Origin: an uncultured Ilumatobacter sp.
Lineage (GTDB): Bacteria; Actinomycetota; Acidimicrobiia; Acidimicrobiales; Ilumatobacteraceae
NCBI GenBank assembly: GCA_937919625.1
Contig: CALFRK010000060.1
Location: 28,643 to 92,642 of the forward strand
Direction of reading: 5' to 3'
Length of the DNA stretch: 64,000 bases
Of this stretch, positions 54,385 through 62,895 are shown in pieces (the first letter of the stretch is position 1; each line of letters starts with the position of its first letter). The notes beneath the pieces are model-generated. The model saw only the letters and a program-made list of their open reading frames with translations. It made no database searches and was not told where the DNA came from. The translations under genes were made by a program, and so were the position numbers.

Positions 54385-57300
54385 ATGAATGCCACCACCT
54401 CCACTCGATTCATGCTGCGCACGGCGGCCTGCCTTGCGGCTGGCACGATCGGCCTGCTCGGCGCCCTTCCGCTCGGCGTTGCCCAAGCCGCTCCAGCACC
54501 AGCCCGTCGTGTGACGATCGACCCGGTCGACCACGTCCAGATCAAGGGAAGCCTTGCGTGTGATCGGGACACAACCACCGATCCGCTGAACCCGGTGACC
54601 AACTGCAATCTTCTCGCCCGCTCCGGCAACGTGAACGTCGATACGGCGACGTCGCTGCCCGTCTGGGTGTTCGACGACTCATCGGTCGACCAAGTCGACC
54701 TGGTCAACCCGGTGCTCGAGGTCGTCGAGGGTGACGTGCTCCACGTCACTGTCACCAACGCCAGCGTGCCGACCGAGGTCAGCTTCTCGATGCCGGTCGT
54801 GCCTGGCGCGCCTGAAATGGCCGGCGTCGGCATCGGCGGTACGACGGAATTCATCAGCAACCGGCTCGTCGCCGGTACCTACCTGTACCAGGCTGGTCCG
54901 ACGCCGACTGGCGCCCGTCAGATCGCGATGGGCATGGCCGGCGTGGTTATCGTTCGCCCCGCCGAATTCACCACCGACGGAGCCGGTCCGACCGTGGATC
55001 TCACCGAGACTTACAACGACACCGACTTCACTATCGACGTCGTGGTTGCTGATGACTCGGCGGTTGACCTCGTCGAATGGTTCGTGACCGGATCTGATCT
55101 GGGTGCCGGACTCAATACCGAGGTGACCGCTCCGATCACTGGTCTTGCAGTGGACTCTGACATTTCGGTTCGCGCGTTCGACACCGTTGGCAATGTGACG
55201 ATTGTTTCGGGAATCATCACCGCTGACCCGGTCGCGTTCGCGCCAACGGCCACTTCCACCGTCGGTGATCAGTACACGAACAGCCATCGGCTCGACGCCA
55301 GTCGGGGTGAGACGGCGTTCTTGGATGAGATCCTGGCGCTCACCAACGAGTTCGACCCGGCGTTGAATGCCGACCCGCTCGGGTATGACATCGCTCAGTA
55401 CACGCCGTCCATCTTCACGATCAACGGTCAGAGCCACGAAGGCGGAGCTCTGCCCCAGCTGCAGGCGGGTACGTCGCTGCTGATCCGGGCCGCCAACCTC
55501 GGCCTGGCCCAGCGCCGTATCGGTTTCGCTGACACCCGGCTCACCCAGTGGACGGCCAACAGCCGGCTCCTGGGGCGCCCGGCCGACGTAGCCGCCGTCA
55601 CCGTGCCGCCCGGCGAGGTCGTCGATCTCACCGCGGTTCTGCCGGCGGTGGCTCCCATCAACATCGCGCTGTTCGACCACGGACTGTCGATGTTCAAGGG
55701 GAGCAGCCCGGCTGTCGCCGGCCAAGTGCAGGCCTGGAGCCTCCCCGGTGTCGGTGACCCCACCGGCCCCAAGGTCAGCGAACTCCGCTTCGCTGAGACC
55801 ATCCCAGGCATCCCGGCCGGTCTACTCCCGCCGTTGTACGGGCCAAACGACGTCATCGACGGTGAGTGGCCGTTCTACTTCGAGGCGAACGTGACGTCGC
55901 AACCCGGCGACGCTAACCCGTCATGGCGGTATGCCATCGACGACGTCACGCTGTTGGACTCGGCGCCCCAGGCGCTGGTCGACCCGTTCGGAGTCGGCAG
56001 CAGCCCCTACGCGGTGGCGAGTTCCCTCAACCAGTTCACCCTGTCGACCCTCTCCAACGGCGAGCACGTCCTGTGGGTGCAGGCGATCAGCGGCGACGGT
56101 CTGCACGAGGGCCCCGTCTCGGGCCTGGTGTTCGAGATGGATCGTTCCGGCCCGGCGATCAACTCGCTCAACGCCACCCCCTCGACAATGCAGGCAGGGC
56201 TCGAGGTGATGGTGACCGGCACCGCCGACACCACGCTGACCGGCCCCGGCAGCGATGTACAGGCGGTCAGGTTCGAGGTCTTCTCGACTTCGCCGCCGCC
56301 GCCCGCCCTCATGACGGTCGCCCAACTCAATAATGCGGCGACACCAGAGTTGTTCACGGCAACGTTCGACGGTGACAACCTGGCGCGGGCGTCGTTCGCC
56401 GCGGCCGTCGACACCACCGGCCTGACCGAGGGTGGCTACGCGGTTCGCATCTATGCCAAGGACTCGTATTCGACGGTCTGCTGTGGCGTCCTCACCGCCA
56501 ACGACCACTGGAGCCAGGTGCCGGGTGAGATCACTTTCGTGGTCGACAACACGGCCCCGATCGTCGACACGGTCGGCATCTCGCCGAACCCGAACGATGG
56601 GGCGACCCCCTTCAATGGCAGCCAAACCTTCCTGCCCTCGGTGCGCCTCACGGCGACAATCTCCGAGGCCGCTCCGGTGGCTGACAGCAGCCCGATCGTC
56701 GAAGCCGAGTTCTACATCGGCGGCGTCGGCGCTGACGGTCCGGGCGGCTCCGGCAGCCCGCTGCAGAGCGCGACCGCCAACTGGGGCGACATCGTGGACG
56801 GTCACTATGTCCAGAACGTCTTCGCCGACATCCCATTGGCCGACATTCGCAGCTTCGACGACGGCCCCATCGAGTTCTACGTCCGTGGCCGTGACGCCGC
56901 CGGCAACTGGAGTGTGATCAACAGTGTGACCTTCACGCTCGACCGGGTTGCCCCCACCGTCGAGCTCACCAGCCCGAGCGCAGCTGTCGTCGAATTCGTT
57001 GTCGACGGCACCGGTAGCCCGTTGGCGCTGGCCGGCTCGCCGGCGCTGGTCGAGTGGTGGATCGGTGCCGACCCCGGCGTGGGCGCCGGAACCCAGGTGA
57101 CCATCGCCGACGGTTTGACGTTCGCATCGGGATCCATCCCCGGCACTGGGACGATCTCGGTGCGGGCGATCGACGCTGCCGGCAACACCACGGTCGCCAG
57201 CATCGAGTCGACTGACACCACCGGCCCGGTGATCACGGTCACCAACAACGGCGGTGGCGTCATCGCCTTCAACGTCACCGACAGCCAGAGTGGTGTCGCC

Positions 57301-58317
57301 TCGATCAACTGGACCGGTGGCGGCACGCTCGCCGGCCCGCCGGAGCCCGCCGTGGTCGGTGCTCCGGCCATCGTCTCGGCGTCGGCGTTCGTCGGTCCGC
57401 AAGGATGCGCGAGTGGGTACACTGGCCAGCAGTGCCACACCCAGGGATATGAGACCGGCTCCAACCTCGCCTATCAGGGCAACGGGTTCGCCCAGCCGGC
57501 GGTCGCCTCCAGCACCATCGGCGCCGGTTCCTACACGATTCACCAACCTCAGAATGTAAACGACGGCCAGTACGGCAACGGCACGAGCTGGATCGGCAAT
57601 GCGGCCAGCGCCTGGGTCAAGATCGACCTCGGTTGTGTCGCCACGGTCGACGGGTTCACATTCGGCCGTGACCGCACCACGCCGGGTTACAACGACCGTG
57701 ATCCGGGTCAGATCCAGTTCTTGGTGGCGATCGCCGACGACGTGTACGCCAACGGCGACTCGGCGAACGATGCCACCGAATACTCGCTCGCCTACGACTC
57801 GGGCCCCGGCCTCGCAATCGCCGGCCCCGACACGTTGGCCGCCAGCTTCACCCCCCGGCCCGCCCGGTACGTAAAGGTGTTGGTGGCGACCAACGGTGCA
57901 GCGCTCGACGAGATCGAGGTGTCCGGCACCGGTTGTGGCAACGCCAACGGGCTTAGCATCTCCGGCCTGGCTGACGGCACTCTCATCAGCATCACCGCCA
58001 CCGACGTCGCCGGCAATGTAACGACGCTGGCCGTGACTGCGGACTTCGCCCCACCGGTCATCTCCAACCTGGTCAAGGCCGGCCTCAACGTCACGTTTGA
58101 TGTCGTCGACGTCGGCACGGGTGTTGCCCGGGTCGAGTGGTACGAGGTCAACGCTCTAGATCCCGGCGTCGGCTTCGGCTCCGAAGTTGACATCAGTGGT
58201 GGTACGACGGGGCTTCAGATCTTGTTGTCATCGACCGATCAAGGTACTGTGGCCAATCCCATAGTGATCCGGGCGATCGACAACGGCGGTAACTACAGCT
58301 CGATCAACTTGCCATGA
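54385..58317 (+). CDS. Large secreted protein: degenerate cupredoxin domains, Ig-like repeats, F5/8 type C domain
   Basis: A 1310-residue exported protein. Signal peptide (about 1-33). The N-terminal half contains segments homologous to the preceding oxidases (GTYLYQAGPTPTGARQIAMG, FTINGQSHEGGALPQLQAG, AANLGLAQRRIGFADTRL), but with histidine ligands absent. An Ig-like repeat region follows (DRSGPAINSLNATPS, DNTAPIVDTVGISPNPNDG, DRVAPTVELTSPSA). Near the end is a discoidin/F5/8 type C domain (WVKIDLGCVATVDGFTFGRD), a carbohydrate- or surface-binding module. ATG at 54385 has AGGAG 7 bases before; in-frame ATGs at 54367 and 54379 exist. Probably a structural partner of the oxidases. Confidence 0.85.
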   Translation: MNATTSTRFMLRTAACLAAGTIGLLGALPLGVAQAAPAPARRVTIDPVDHVQIKGSLACDRDTTTDPLNPVTNCNLLARSGNVNVDTATSLPVWVFDDSSVDQVDLVNPVLEVVEGDVLHVTVTNASVPTEVSFSMPVVPGAPEMAGVGIGGTTEFISNRLVAGTYLYQAGPTPTGARQIAMGMAGVVIVRPAEFTTDGAGPTVDLTETYNDTDFTIDVVVADDSAVDLVEWFVTGSDLGAGLNTEVTAPITGLAVDSDISVRAFDTVGNVTIVSGIITADPVAFAPTATSTVGDQYTNSHRLDASRGETAFLDEILALTNEFDPALNADPLGYDIAQYTPSIFTINGQSHEGGALPQLQAGTSLLIRAANLGLAQRRIGFADTRLTQWTANSRLLGRPADVAAVTVPPGEVVDLTAVLPAVAPINIALFDHGLSMFKGSSPAVAGQVQAWSLPGVGDPTGPKVSELRFAETIPGIPAGLLPPLYGPNDVIDGEWPFYFEANVTSQPGDANPSWRYAIDDVTLLDSAPQALVDPFGVGSSPYAVASSLNQFTLSTLSNGEHVLWVQAISGDGLHEGPVSGLVFEMDRSGPAINSLNATPSTMQAGLEVMVTGTADTTLTGPGSDVQAVRFEVFSTSPPPPALMTVAQLNNAATPELFTATFDGDNLARASFAAAVDTTGLTEGGYAVRIYAKDSYSTVCCGVLTANDHWSQVPGEITFVVDNTAPIVDTVGISPNPNDGATPFNGSQTFLPSVRLTATISEAAPVADSSPIVEAEFYIGGVGADGPGGSGSPLQSATANWGDIVDGHYVQNVFADIPLADIRSFDDGPIEFYVRGRDAAGNWSVINSVTFTLDRVAPTVELTSPSAAVVEFVVDGTGSPLALAGSPALVEWWIGADPGVGAGTQVTIADGLTFASGSIPGTGTISVRAIDAAGNTTVASIESTDTTGPVITVTNNGGGVIAFNVTDSQSGVASINWTGGGTLAGPPEPAVVGAPAIVSASAFVGPQGCASGYTGQQCHTQGYETGSNLAYQGNGFAQPAVASSTIGAGSYTIHQPQNVNDGQYGNGTSWIGNAASAWVKIDLGCVATVDGFTFGRDRTTPGYNDRDPGQIQFLVAIADDVYANGDSANDATEYSLAYDSGPGLAIAGPDTLAASFTPRPARYVKVLVATNGAALDEIEVSGTGCGNANGLSISGLADGTLISITATDVAGNVTTLAVTADFAPPVISNLVKAGLNVTFDVVDVGTGVARVEWYEVNALDPGVGFGSEVDISGGTTGLQILLSSTDQGTVANPIVIRAIDNGGNYSSINLP

Positions 58318-58790
58318 CCCGCGGCGGCCGCGTCACGCGGGCACTCCTCGCGGCGGTGGCCCTGGCGGCATTGGCGGCAACGATCATCGGGGTGCGCATG
58401 ACGGCTCGGGCCGACGGCGATCAGCCGTCGAGCCCTGCCGATATCGAAATGCCGCGCAGTGCCCAGATGGAGAGTGAGTACGGCATCCGCGTCGAACGAG
58501 TGTCGCTGATCGCCGAGGGCGGCATCGTCGAGTTGCGCTACATCCTGCTCGACGCCGACGCCGCCGGCGTGCTCCACGCCACCGAACCGGACTACCAGAA
58601 CGACTTCCCGCACGTCATCGCCGGTGACACCGTCATCGACGAGCCGACGTTCCATCACCATGGCGGCGAGCTGGTCACCGGTCGTGAGCTCTCGATCCTC
58701 TACGGCAACCTCGACGGCGCCGTCGTCGAAGGCGAGACGGTTGCAATCGAGATCGGTGACACTCGCCTCGATGGTGTGCCAGTTGGCTGA
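58314..58790 (+). CDS. Exported His-rich protein of the copper operon
   Basis: A 158-residue protein, not recognised. An N-terminal hydrophobic segment (ALLAAVALAALAATIIGVRM) acts as signal or anchor; the outer domain is beta-rich (VERVSLIAEGGIVELRYILL) with a conspicuous FHHHGGELVTGRELSILYGN segment that could hold copper (inference). It overlaps the large upstream gene (ATGA) and the CopC-CopD gene by 20 bases, showing tight coupling. Confidence 0.78.
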   Translation: MTRGGRVTRALLAAVALAALAATIIGVRMTARADGDQPSSPADIEMPRSAQMESEYGIRVERVSLIAEGGIVELRYILLDADAAGVLHATEPDYQNDFPHVIAGDTVIDEPTFHHHGGELVTGRELSILYGNLDGAVVEGETVAIEIGDTRLDGVPVG

Positions 58791-60570
58791 GGCGCGCTCC
58801 GGACGCACCTTCCTGGTGCGTTTAGCGGGAGCGGCGACTATCGCCTTCGCGATGCTGGGTTCGGTCGCGTCCGCCCACGCTGTCGTCGACGACATCTCGC
58901 CCGCCGATGGCTCGGTCGTACTCGACGCCCCCCAACAGGTGGTCGTCGAGTTCAGCGAACCGGTCCTCGAGGAGTTCGTCGAGATCGAGATCATCTCCAG
59001 TGGCGCCGACGAGGTGGGCCAACCGACCAGCGCCATCGACCCGTCCGACGGCAGCCGCCTCATCATCACCCTGCCGCCCCTGGTCGAGAACACCTACCAG
59101 GTGCGGATCTCGGCTCGCGACGCCGAGGACCTCCACGAGGTCGTCGCCCGAACGACCTTCTCCGTCGGCGGCGAGGCACCCCAGCCGTCGCCACCGGTGC
59201 TGTCCAAGCCGATCCCGCTCGAGGCCGCCTCTCGGTGGCTGTTCCTGCTCGGCCTCGCCGCCGTGCTGGGTGGATTCGTGTTCCGCTCGCGCTGGCCCGA
59301 CATCCCGATGGCCCGCGTCCACCTGGCCGAACCGCTCACCGCCGTCGGCCTGGGCGCGATCTTCGTCGGCCGTCTCGGTGTCATCGCCTCGCGTGGCCTC
59401 GATCTCGGCGTCGGAGCCGGCGACGCCGTCAGCGCCCTGATGTCCACCTCCGACGTTCGCCGCCTGCCGATGGTGGTGCTGGCGATCTTGTGCATCGTTC
59501 CCACCGCGGTGCGACGCGTCCCGATCTGGCTCGACCTGCCGCTGCGAGACGGTCATTCGCTCACGGTTCGCCAGGCTCTCGGGTGGACCGGCGCCGGCTG
59601 GCTGGTGCTGATGGCCGCATGGAGTGACCACAGCGCCCTCGGCGGCTCGGTCGAGGTCACCACCGCGCTCGCCAAGGCGCTACACCTGTGGGGTGTCGCC
59701 CTGTGGATTGGGGTGCTCGGCGTCGCCATCATCCTCAACGCCGGTCGCGGCACCCTGCGCTCGGCATTGAATGCGGTTTCGTCGACCGCGGTCGCGGCGG
59801 CCGTGTTGGCTGCGGCCTCGGGCCTGCTGCTGATGGGTCGTCTCGTAGTGTCACTCACCGGTCTGCTCACGAGCCCGTACGGGATGTTGTTGATCGGCAA
59901 GCTGGCTGTCCTGTCTGTCGCAATCGTGCTCGGCGTACGGCTGCGTACCGGCGGCGAAGGCGGCCGCCGCGCGCACGGCGAATGGGTGGCCCTGACCATG
60001 ATCGCCCTGATGGGCGCAGCCATGGCAACGGCCGGTCCCGCTGTCGAGTCCAGCTTCCTGGCCGCAGATGACGTCGCATCGTCGGTCGTGTCCAATGTGC
60101 GCGCCGACGACCTGCTGGTGCAGATCCAACCGATCCCCGGCACGGCCGGACTCAACCAGGTGCAGGTCCGCGTGCACGACACCCGCCGTCCCGCGCCGGC
60201 ACCGTTCGGAGCGATTCGGCTGGTCGATGCCGACGGGGTTGCTTTCGAAGCTCAGGTCGTCGATGGCAACGCCTTCTTCGACGACGTCGAGTTGCAGCCG
60301 GGGAGCAACTCGCTCGGCGTTGTCGTCGAGCGAAGCGACTGGCCAGATGCCTCGGCTGAGATCGCCCTCGAGACGGTCGTACCGGTCTACCGTCACCCCG
60401 TTCGTATCAGTTCGGCAGCGAGCGGATCGGTCACGAGGATTGCCGGTGCCGTCTTGCTGATCGTCGCCATCAGGCTCTGGTTGGTGGCGCGTCGTCGGCG
60501 CACCACCGAGCCTCCCACCCAACAACGAAGCGAGTCGACATGGTCTCCAGGCGAACTAGCGCGACGCTGA
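58771..60570 (+). CDS. CopC-CopD fusion, copper resistance/uptake membrane protein
   Basis: A 599-residue protein. A signal peptide ends SVASAHA, so the mature protein begins with the histidine that binds Cu(II) in CopC (HAVVDDISPADGSVVL, VVEFSEPV). EDLHEV matches the second copper-binding segment. About eight membrane segments of CopD follow (for example RWLFLLGLAAVLGGFVF; SALMSTSDVRRLPMVVLAILC; GVALWIGVLGVAIIL), then an outer beta domain and a last membrane segment. It probably moves or hands over copper for the oxidases. ATG at 58771; no strong ribosome site. Overlaps the next gene by 31 bases. Confidence 0.88.
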   Translation: MVCQLAEARSGRTFLVRLAGAATIAFAMLGSVASAHAVVDDISPADGSVVLDAPQQVVVEFSEPVLEEFVEIEIISSGADEVGQPTSAIDPSDGSRLIITLPPLVENTYQVRISARDAEDLHEVVARTTFSVGGEAPQPSPPVLSKPIPLEAASRWLFLLGLAAVLGGFVFRSRWPDIPMARVHLAEPLTAVGLGAIFVGRLGVIASRGLDLGVGAGDAVSALMSTSDVRRLPMVVLAILCIVPTAVRRVPIWLDLPLRDGHSLTVRQALGWTGAGWLVLMAAWSDHSALGGSVEVTTALAKALHLWGVALWIGVLGVAIILNAGRGTLRSALNAVSSTAVAAAVLAAASGLLLMGRLVVSLTGLLTSPYGMLLIGKLAVLSVAIVLGVRLRTGGEGGRRAHGEWVALTMIALMGAAMATAGPAVESSFLAADDVASSVVSNVRADDLLVQIQPIPGTAGLNQVQVRVHDTRRPAPAPFGAIRLVDADGVAFEAQVVDGNAFFDDVELQPGSNSLGVVVERSDWPDASAEIALETVVPVYRHPVRISSAASGSVTRIAGAVLLIVAIRLWLVARRRRTTEPPTQQRSESTWSPGELARR

Positions 60571-61106
60571 TCCTGGTCGGTTGTGCCGTGATTGCGGGCA
60601 CCTCGATCGGATCGAACGGGTCCCCCGATGTCACCCCGATCACGAAGCAGCGACTGGCCGACGAGATGTACGGAGATCCAGAGATGGCCGGCTGCGTCCA
60701 TGACAGTTTGACCGAAGAGGGCATCTCCCCAAACGTGTTCAATGACCTGCTCAACGAGGGTGCCGATGACCGCCCACAGGCAGATGTGTCCCAGGCCCTG
60801 CTCGATGAGTTGACCGCCGTCGTTCTCGATTGCGCTCCGATCACCGTCTTGTCGCCTCAAGCCGACGAGATTGCAGCAGGCATCGCCGGCGGCCCCGCAG
60901 GTGATGCTGGCGACGCTGACCAGAACCAGTCCGACGAGACGGACAGCGCCGAGTATGCGATCGAGGGTGAGACTTCATCTGCCCCTGATCTGCCGGCGCT
61001 GCGTATCAATGACGATGGCTCAGCCGACGTCGTCTGGGTGCCGTCGACTGAGATGCAACGTGTCGACCCCGACATCCCACTTGCGGCTTCGAATCGAACC
61101 GACTGA
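60540..61106 (+). CDS. Exported acidic protein, last gene of the copper operon
   Basis: A 188-residue protein, not recognised. N-terminal hydrophobic segment (ATLILVGCAVIAGTSIG; the cysteine could be lipid-modified, although the lipobox is poor). Then a helical domain with two cysteines (MAGCVHDSLTEEGIS and VVLDCAPITVL) and an acidic, low-complexity tail. Overlaps the CopC-CopD gene by 31 bases. Function unknown. Confidence 0.72.
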   Translation: MVSRRTSATLILVGCAVIAGTSIGSNGSPDVTPITKQRLADEMYGDPEMAGCVHDSLTEEGISPNVFNDLLNEGADDRPQADVSQALLDELTAVVLDCAPITVLSPQADEIAAGIAGGPAGDAGDADQNQSDETDSAEYAIEGETSSAPDLPALRINDDGSADVVWVPSTEMQRVDPDIPLAASNRTD

Positions 61107-61146
61107 TCTCACGCGCCGCGTCTCGTCCCAGGTAGGTTTGATCGAG

Positions 61147-61220
61147 GCCCCCGTAGCTCAGCTGGACAGAGCAAGTCCCTTCTAATGACAAGGTCGCAGG
61201 TTCGAATCCTGCCGGGGGCG
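61147..61220 (+). tRNA. tRNA-Arg (anticodon TCT)
   Basis: Acceptor GCCCCCG/CGGGGGC, D-arm GCTC/GAGC, T-stem GCAGG/CCTGC with loop TTCGAAT. Anticodon loop CTTCTAA gives TCT (arginine, codon AGA). The anticodon stem AGTCC/TGACA is odd: only its three middle pairs match, with A-A at 27-43 and C-T at 31-39. CCA is not encoded. Confidence 0.88.
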
Positions 61221-61240
61221 CTGTAGCCTGGAACACTGCT

Positions 61241-61255
61241 TCCCGGGTCCCGGGA
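61241..61255. promoter_or_regulatory. Perfect palindrome upstream of carD
   Basis: TCCCGGG-T-CCCGGGA, 20 bases after tRNA-Arg and 25 before carD. It may be an operator, or a short hairpin (6-bp stem, loop GTC) limiting read-through from the tRNA. Confidence 0.35.
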
Positions 61256-61280
61256 CATTTGTCACGGCGAGAGGTATTGC

Positions 61281-61895
61281 GTGAACTTCAAGAAGGGCGA
61301 AACCGTCATCTACCCCCAGCACGGCGCATGTGTCGTCAAGGGCACGAAGAAGATGGAGATGTTCGGCGAGAAGAAAGAATACCTCGTCCTCGAAACCGTC
61401 ATCAGCGAGATGGTTTTGAAAGTACCGGTAGATATGGCCGAAGAGGTCGGTGTCCGCCCTCCAGTCAGCGCCGACGAGCTCGAAGATCTCGTCGCTGTGC
61501 TCGCCAAGCCCGACCCTCGCGTGCCCTCCAACTGGAGCCGACGCTTCAAAAACCACCAGGAAAAGCTTAAGAGCGGAGACGTTTACCAGGTCGCCGAGGT
61601 GGTGCGTAATCTCGCCGCCCGCAACCGAGATGCATCGTTGTCCGCTGCCGAGCGCACGATGTACGAACGTGCCCGCGTCAACCTGATCAGCGAGATCTCA
61701 CCGGCGCTCAAGGTGTCGTCGGAAGACGCCGAGGCCTATCTCGATGACGCCCTCGCCAAGGGTGTGCTCAAGCCGGAAAAGGCCGTGACACCCGCAAAGC
61801 CGAAACCGGCCGAGGCCGTAGCAAAGCCGGAAGTGGTCGAGAAGTCGGACAAGGCGGCGAAGCCGAAGAAGGTCGCCAAGAAGGCAGCGAAGTAG
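61281..61895 (+). CDS. carD: CarD-family RNA-polymerase-binding regulator
   Basis: A 204-residue regulator. The N-terminal RNA-polymerase-interaction domain (FKKGETVIYPQHGACVVKG, YLVLETVISEMVLKVPVDMA, VGVRPPVS) and the helical C-terminal DNA-binding domain (NWSRRFKNHQEKLKSGDVYQ, VAEVVRNLAARNRDASLS) match CarD, which stabilises open complexes at rRNA and other promoters. Beyond the usual 160 residues there is a Lys/Ala/Pro-rich tail (about 168-204), likely to bind nucleic acid. The GTG start has GAGAGG 7 bases upstream. Confidence 0.95.
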   Translation: MNFKKGETVIYPQHGACVVKGTKKMEMFGEKKEYLVLETVISEMVLKVPVDMAEEVGVRPPVSADELEDLVAVLAKPDPRVPSNWSRRFKNHQEKLKSGDVYQVAEVVRNLAARNRDASLSAAERTMYERARVNLISEISPALKVSSEDAEAYLDDALAKGVLKPEKAVTPAKPKPAEAVAKPEVVEKSDKAAKPKKVAKKAAK

Positions 61896-61937
61896 CCGTC
61901 GCTCCGCCCCGCTGAGCTATTAGCGGCCTCGTCTACC

Positions 61938-61954
61938 GACCACCCAGTGTGGTC
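61938..61954. terminator. Weak hairpin after carD
   Basis: GACCAC, loop CCAGT, GTGGTC; no T run follows. A possible weak terminator in the 159-base gap after carD, which otherwise shows nothing recognisable. Confidence 0.3.
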
Positions 61955-62054
61955 ATCCCGCCGAACAGCTGACGCTCCGCGCAACTGTGTCGAGAAACGG
62001 TCAAGATGTCGGTTCTTGCCAGCACAAGTTCTCAACTGCGACGTGTAGAGGCCG

Positions 62055-62885
62055 ATGCAGACGCCAATGGATCGTGCAAATCATTCGTGGTTCCTGACCC
62101 ACCTGGCCCATTGGCGCGCACGCGTGCTGGGAGGGTCGGTCGTTCTCTGTGGGCTGGCGCTCAACCTGGCGGTGCTGGGCTCCAACCCCGTCGCCCAACT
62201 GGCCGCGGGTATTTCCCCGGCCGCCGTCGATCTGGCCCCTGACAGCGAGGCCGTGACGCCGGATACGGCGGCGCCCCTCCCAGCGGACGTCGACGTCACA
62301 TCGGTTCTTGCCGCGGATGACGCCGCGGATCCGATCCTCGACGTCGTTCCAATATCAGGCGCAGCTGCCGGATCGAGCGCGGGTGCCAGTCCAGTCGCAA
62401 TGGTTGCTGCTGGTACCCGGCAAACTGCCGTAGCCCCGCAATCACCGCAGGCATCACCGCAGGCTCCCACTCCGACGACTGCGGCCCCGGTGGCTGCGGC
62501 CCCGGTGGCTGCGGCCCAGGTGACTGCGGCCCAGGTGACTGCGGCCCAGGTGACTGCGGCCCCGGTGACTGCGGCCCAGGTGACTGCGGCCCCGGTGACC
62601 GCGGCCCCGACGACTGCACCGCCCACCACAGCCGTTTCAACGACGGCCGCCCTACAGATCGAGTACCTCACGTACACCGTCGAAGACGGCGTGGGCAGTG
62701 TTGTTCTCGCACGTGAGGGCAACAGCATCAGTTTGTACGGCTTCTATCCCAACGGCGGCTGGATCAAAGAGGTCGCCTTGAACGGCCCGAGCACGGTGAA
62801 GCTGAAGTTCTTCAATGTGCAGACCGAACGGGACCATGAGTGGAAAGCAACCATCCAGGGCGGACGAATCCAGGTAGAGAACTGA
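62055..62885 (+). CDS. Membrane-anchored protein with V-T-A-A-P/Q repeat linker
   Basis: A 276-residue protein, not recognised. One membrane segment (VLGGSVVLCGLALNLAVLG), an Ala/Pro/Thr/Val-rich linker with eight 5-residue repeats, and a C-terminal domain of about 75 residues (YLTYTVEDGVGSVVLAREG, ISLYGFYPNGGWIKEVALNG) that looks like a small beta-sandwich. An ATG at 62067 is an alternative start. First gene of a transcript leading to apbE, so a role beside a flavin-bearing exported protein is possible. Confidence 0.72.
   Translation: MQTPMDRANHSWFLTHLAHWRARVLGGSVVLCGLALNLAVLGSNPVAQLAAGISPAAVDLAPDSEAVTPDTAAPLPADVDVTSVLAADDAADPILDVVPISGAAAGSSAGASPVAMVAAGTRQTAVAPQSPQASPQAPTPTTAAPVAAAPVAAAQVTAAQVTAAQVTAAPVTAAQVTAAPVTAAPTTAPPTTAVSTTAALQIEYLTYTVEDGVGSVVLAREGNSISLYGFYPNGGWIKEVALNGPSTVKLKFFNVQTERDHEWKATIQGGRIQVEN
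62490..62609 (+). repeat. Eight 15-bp tandem repeats inside the linker
   Basis: Units of the form GTGRCTGCGGCCCMG, starting at 62490 and every 15 bases to 62595, encoding V-[AT]-A-A-[PQ]. Near-identical DNA suggests recent expansion; copy number may vary between strains. Confidence 0.9.
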
Positions 62886-62895
62886 GGAACTTGAC

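Noticed and set aside
55921..57546. A 541-codon minus-strand frame opposite the third oxidase-like gene
   Set aside because: Same reasoning: antisense shadow with no recognisable domain, opposite an operon gene with overlaps on both sides.
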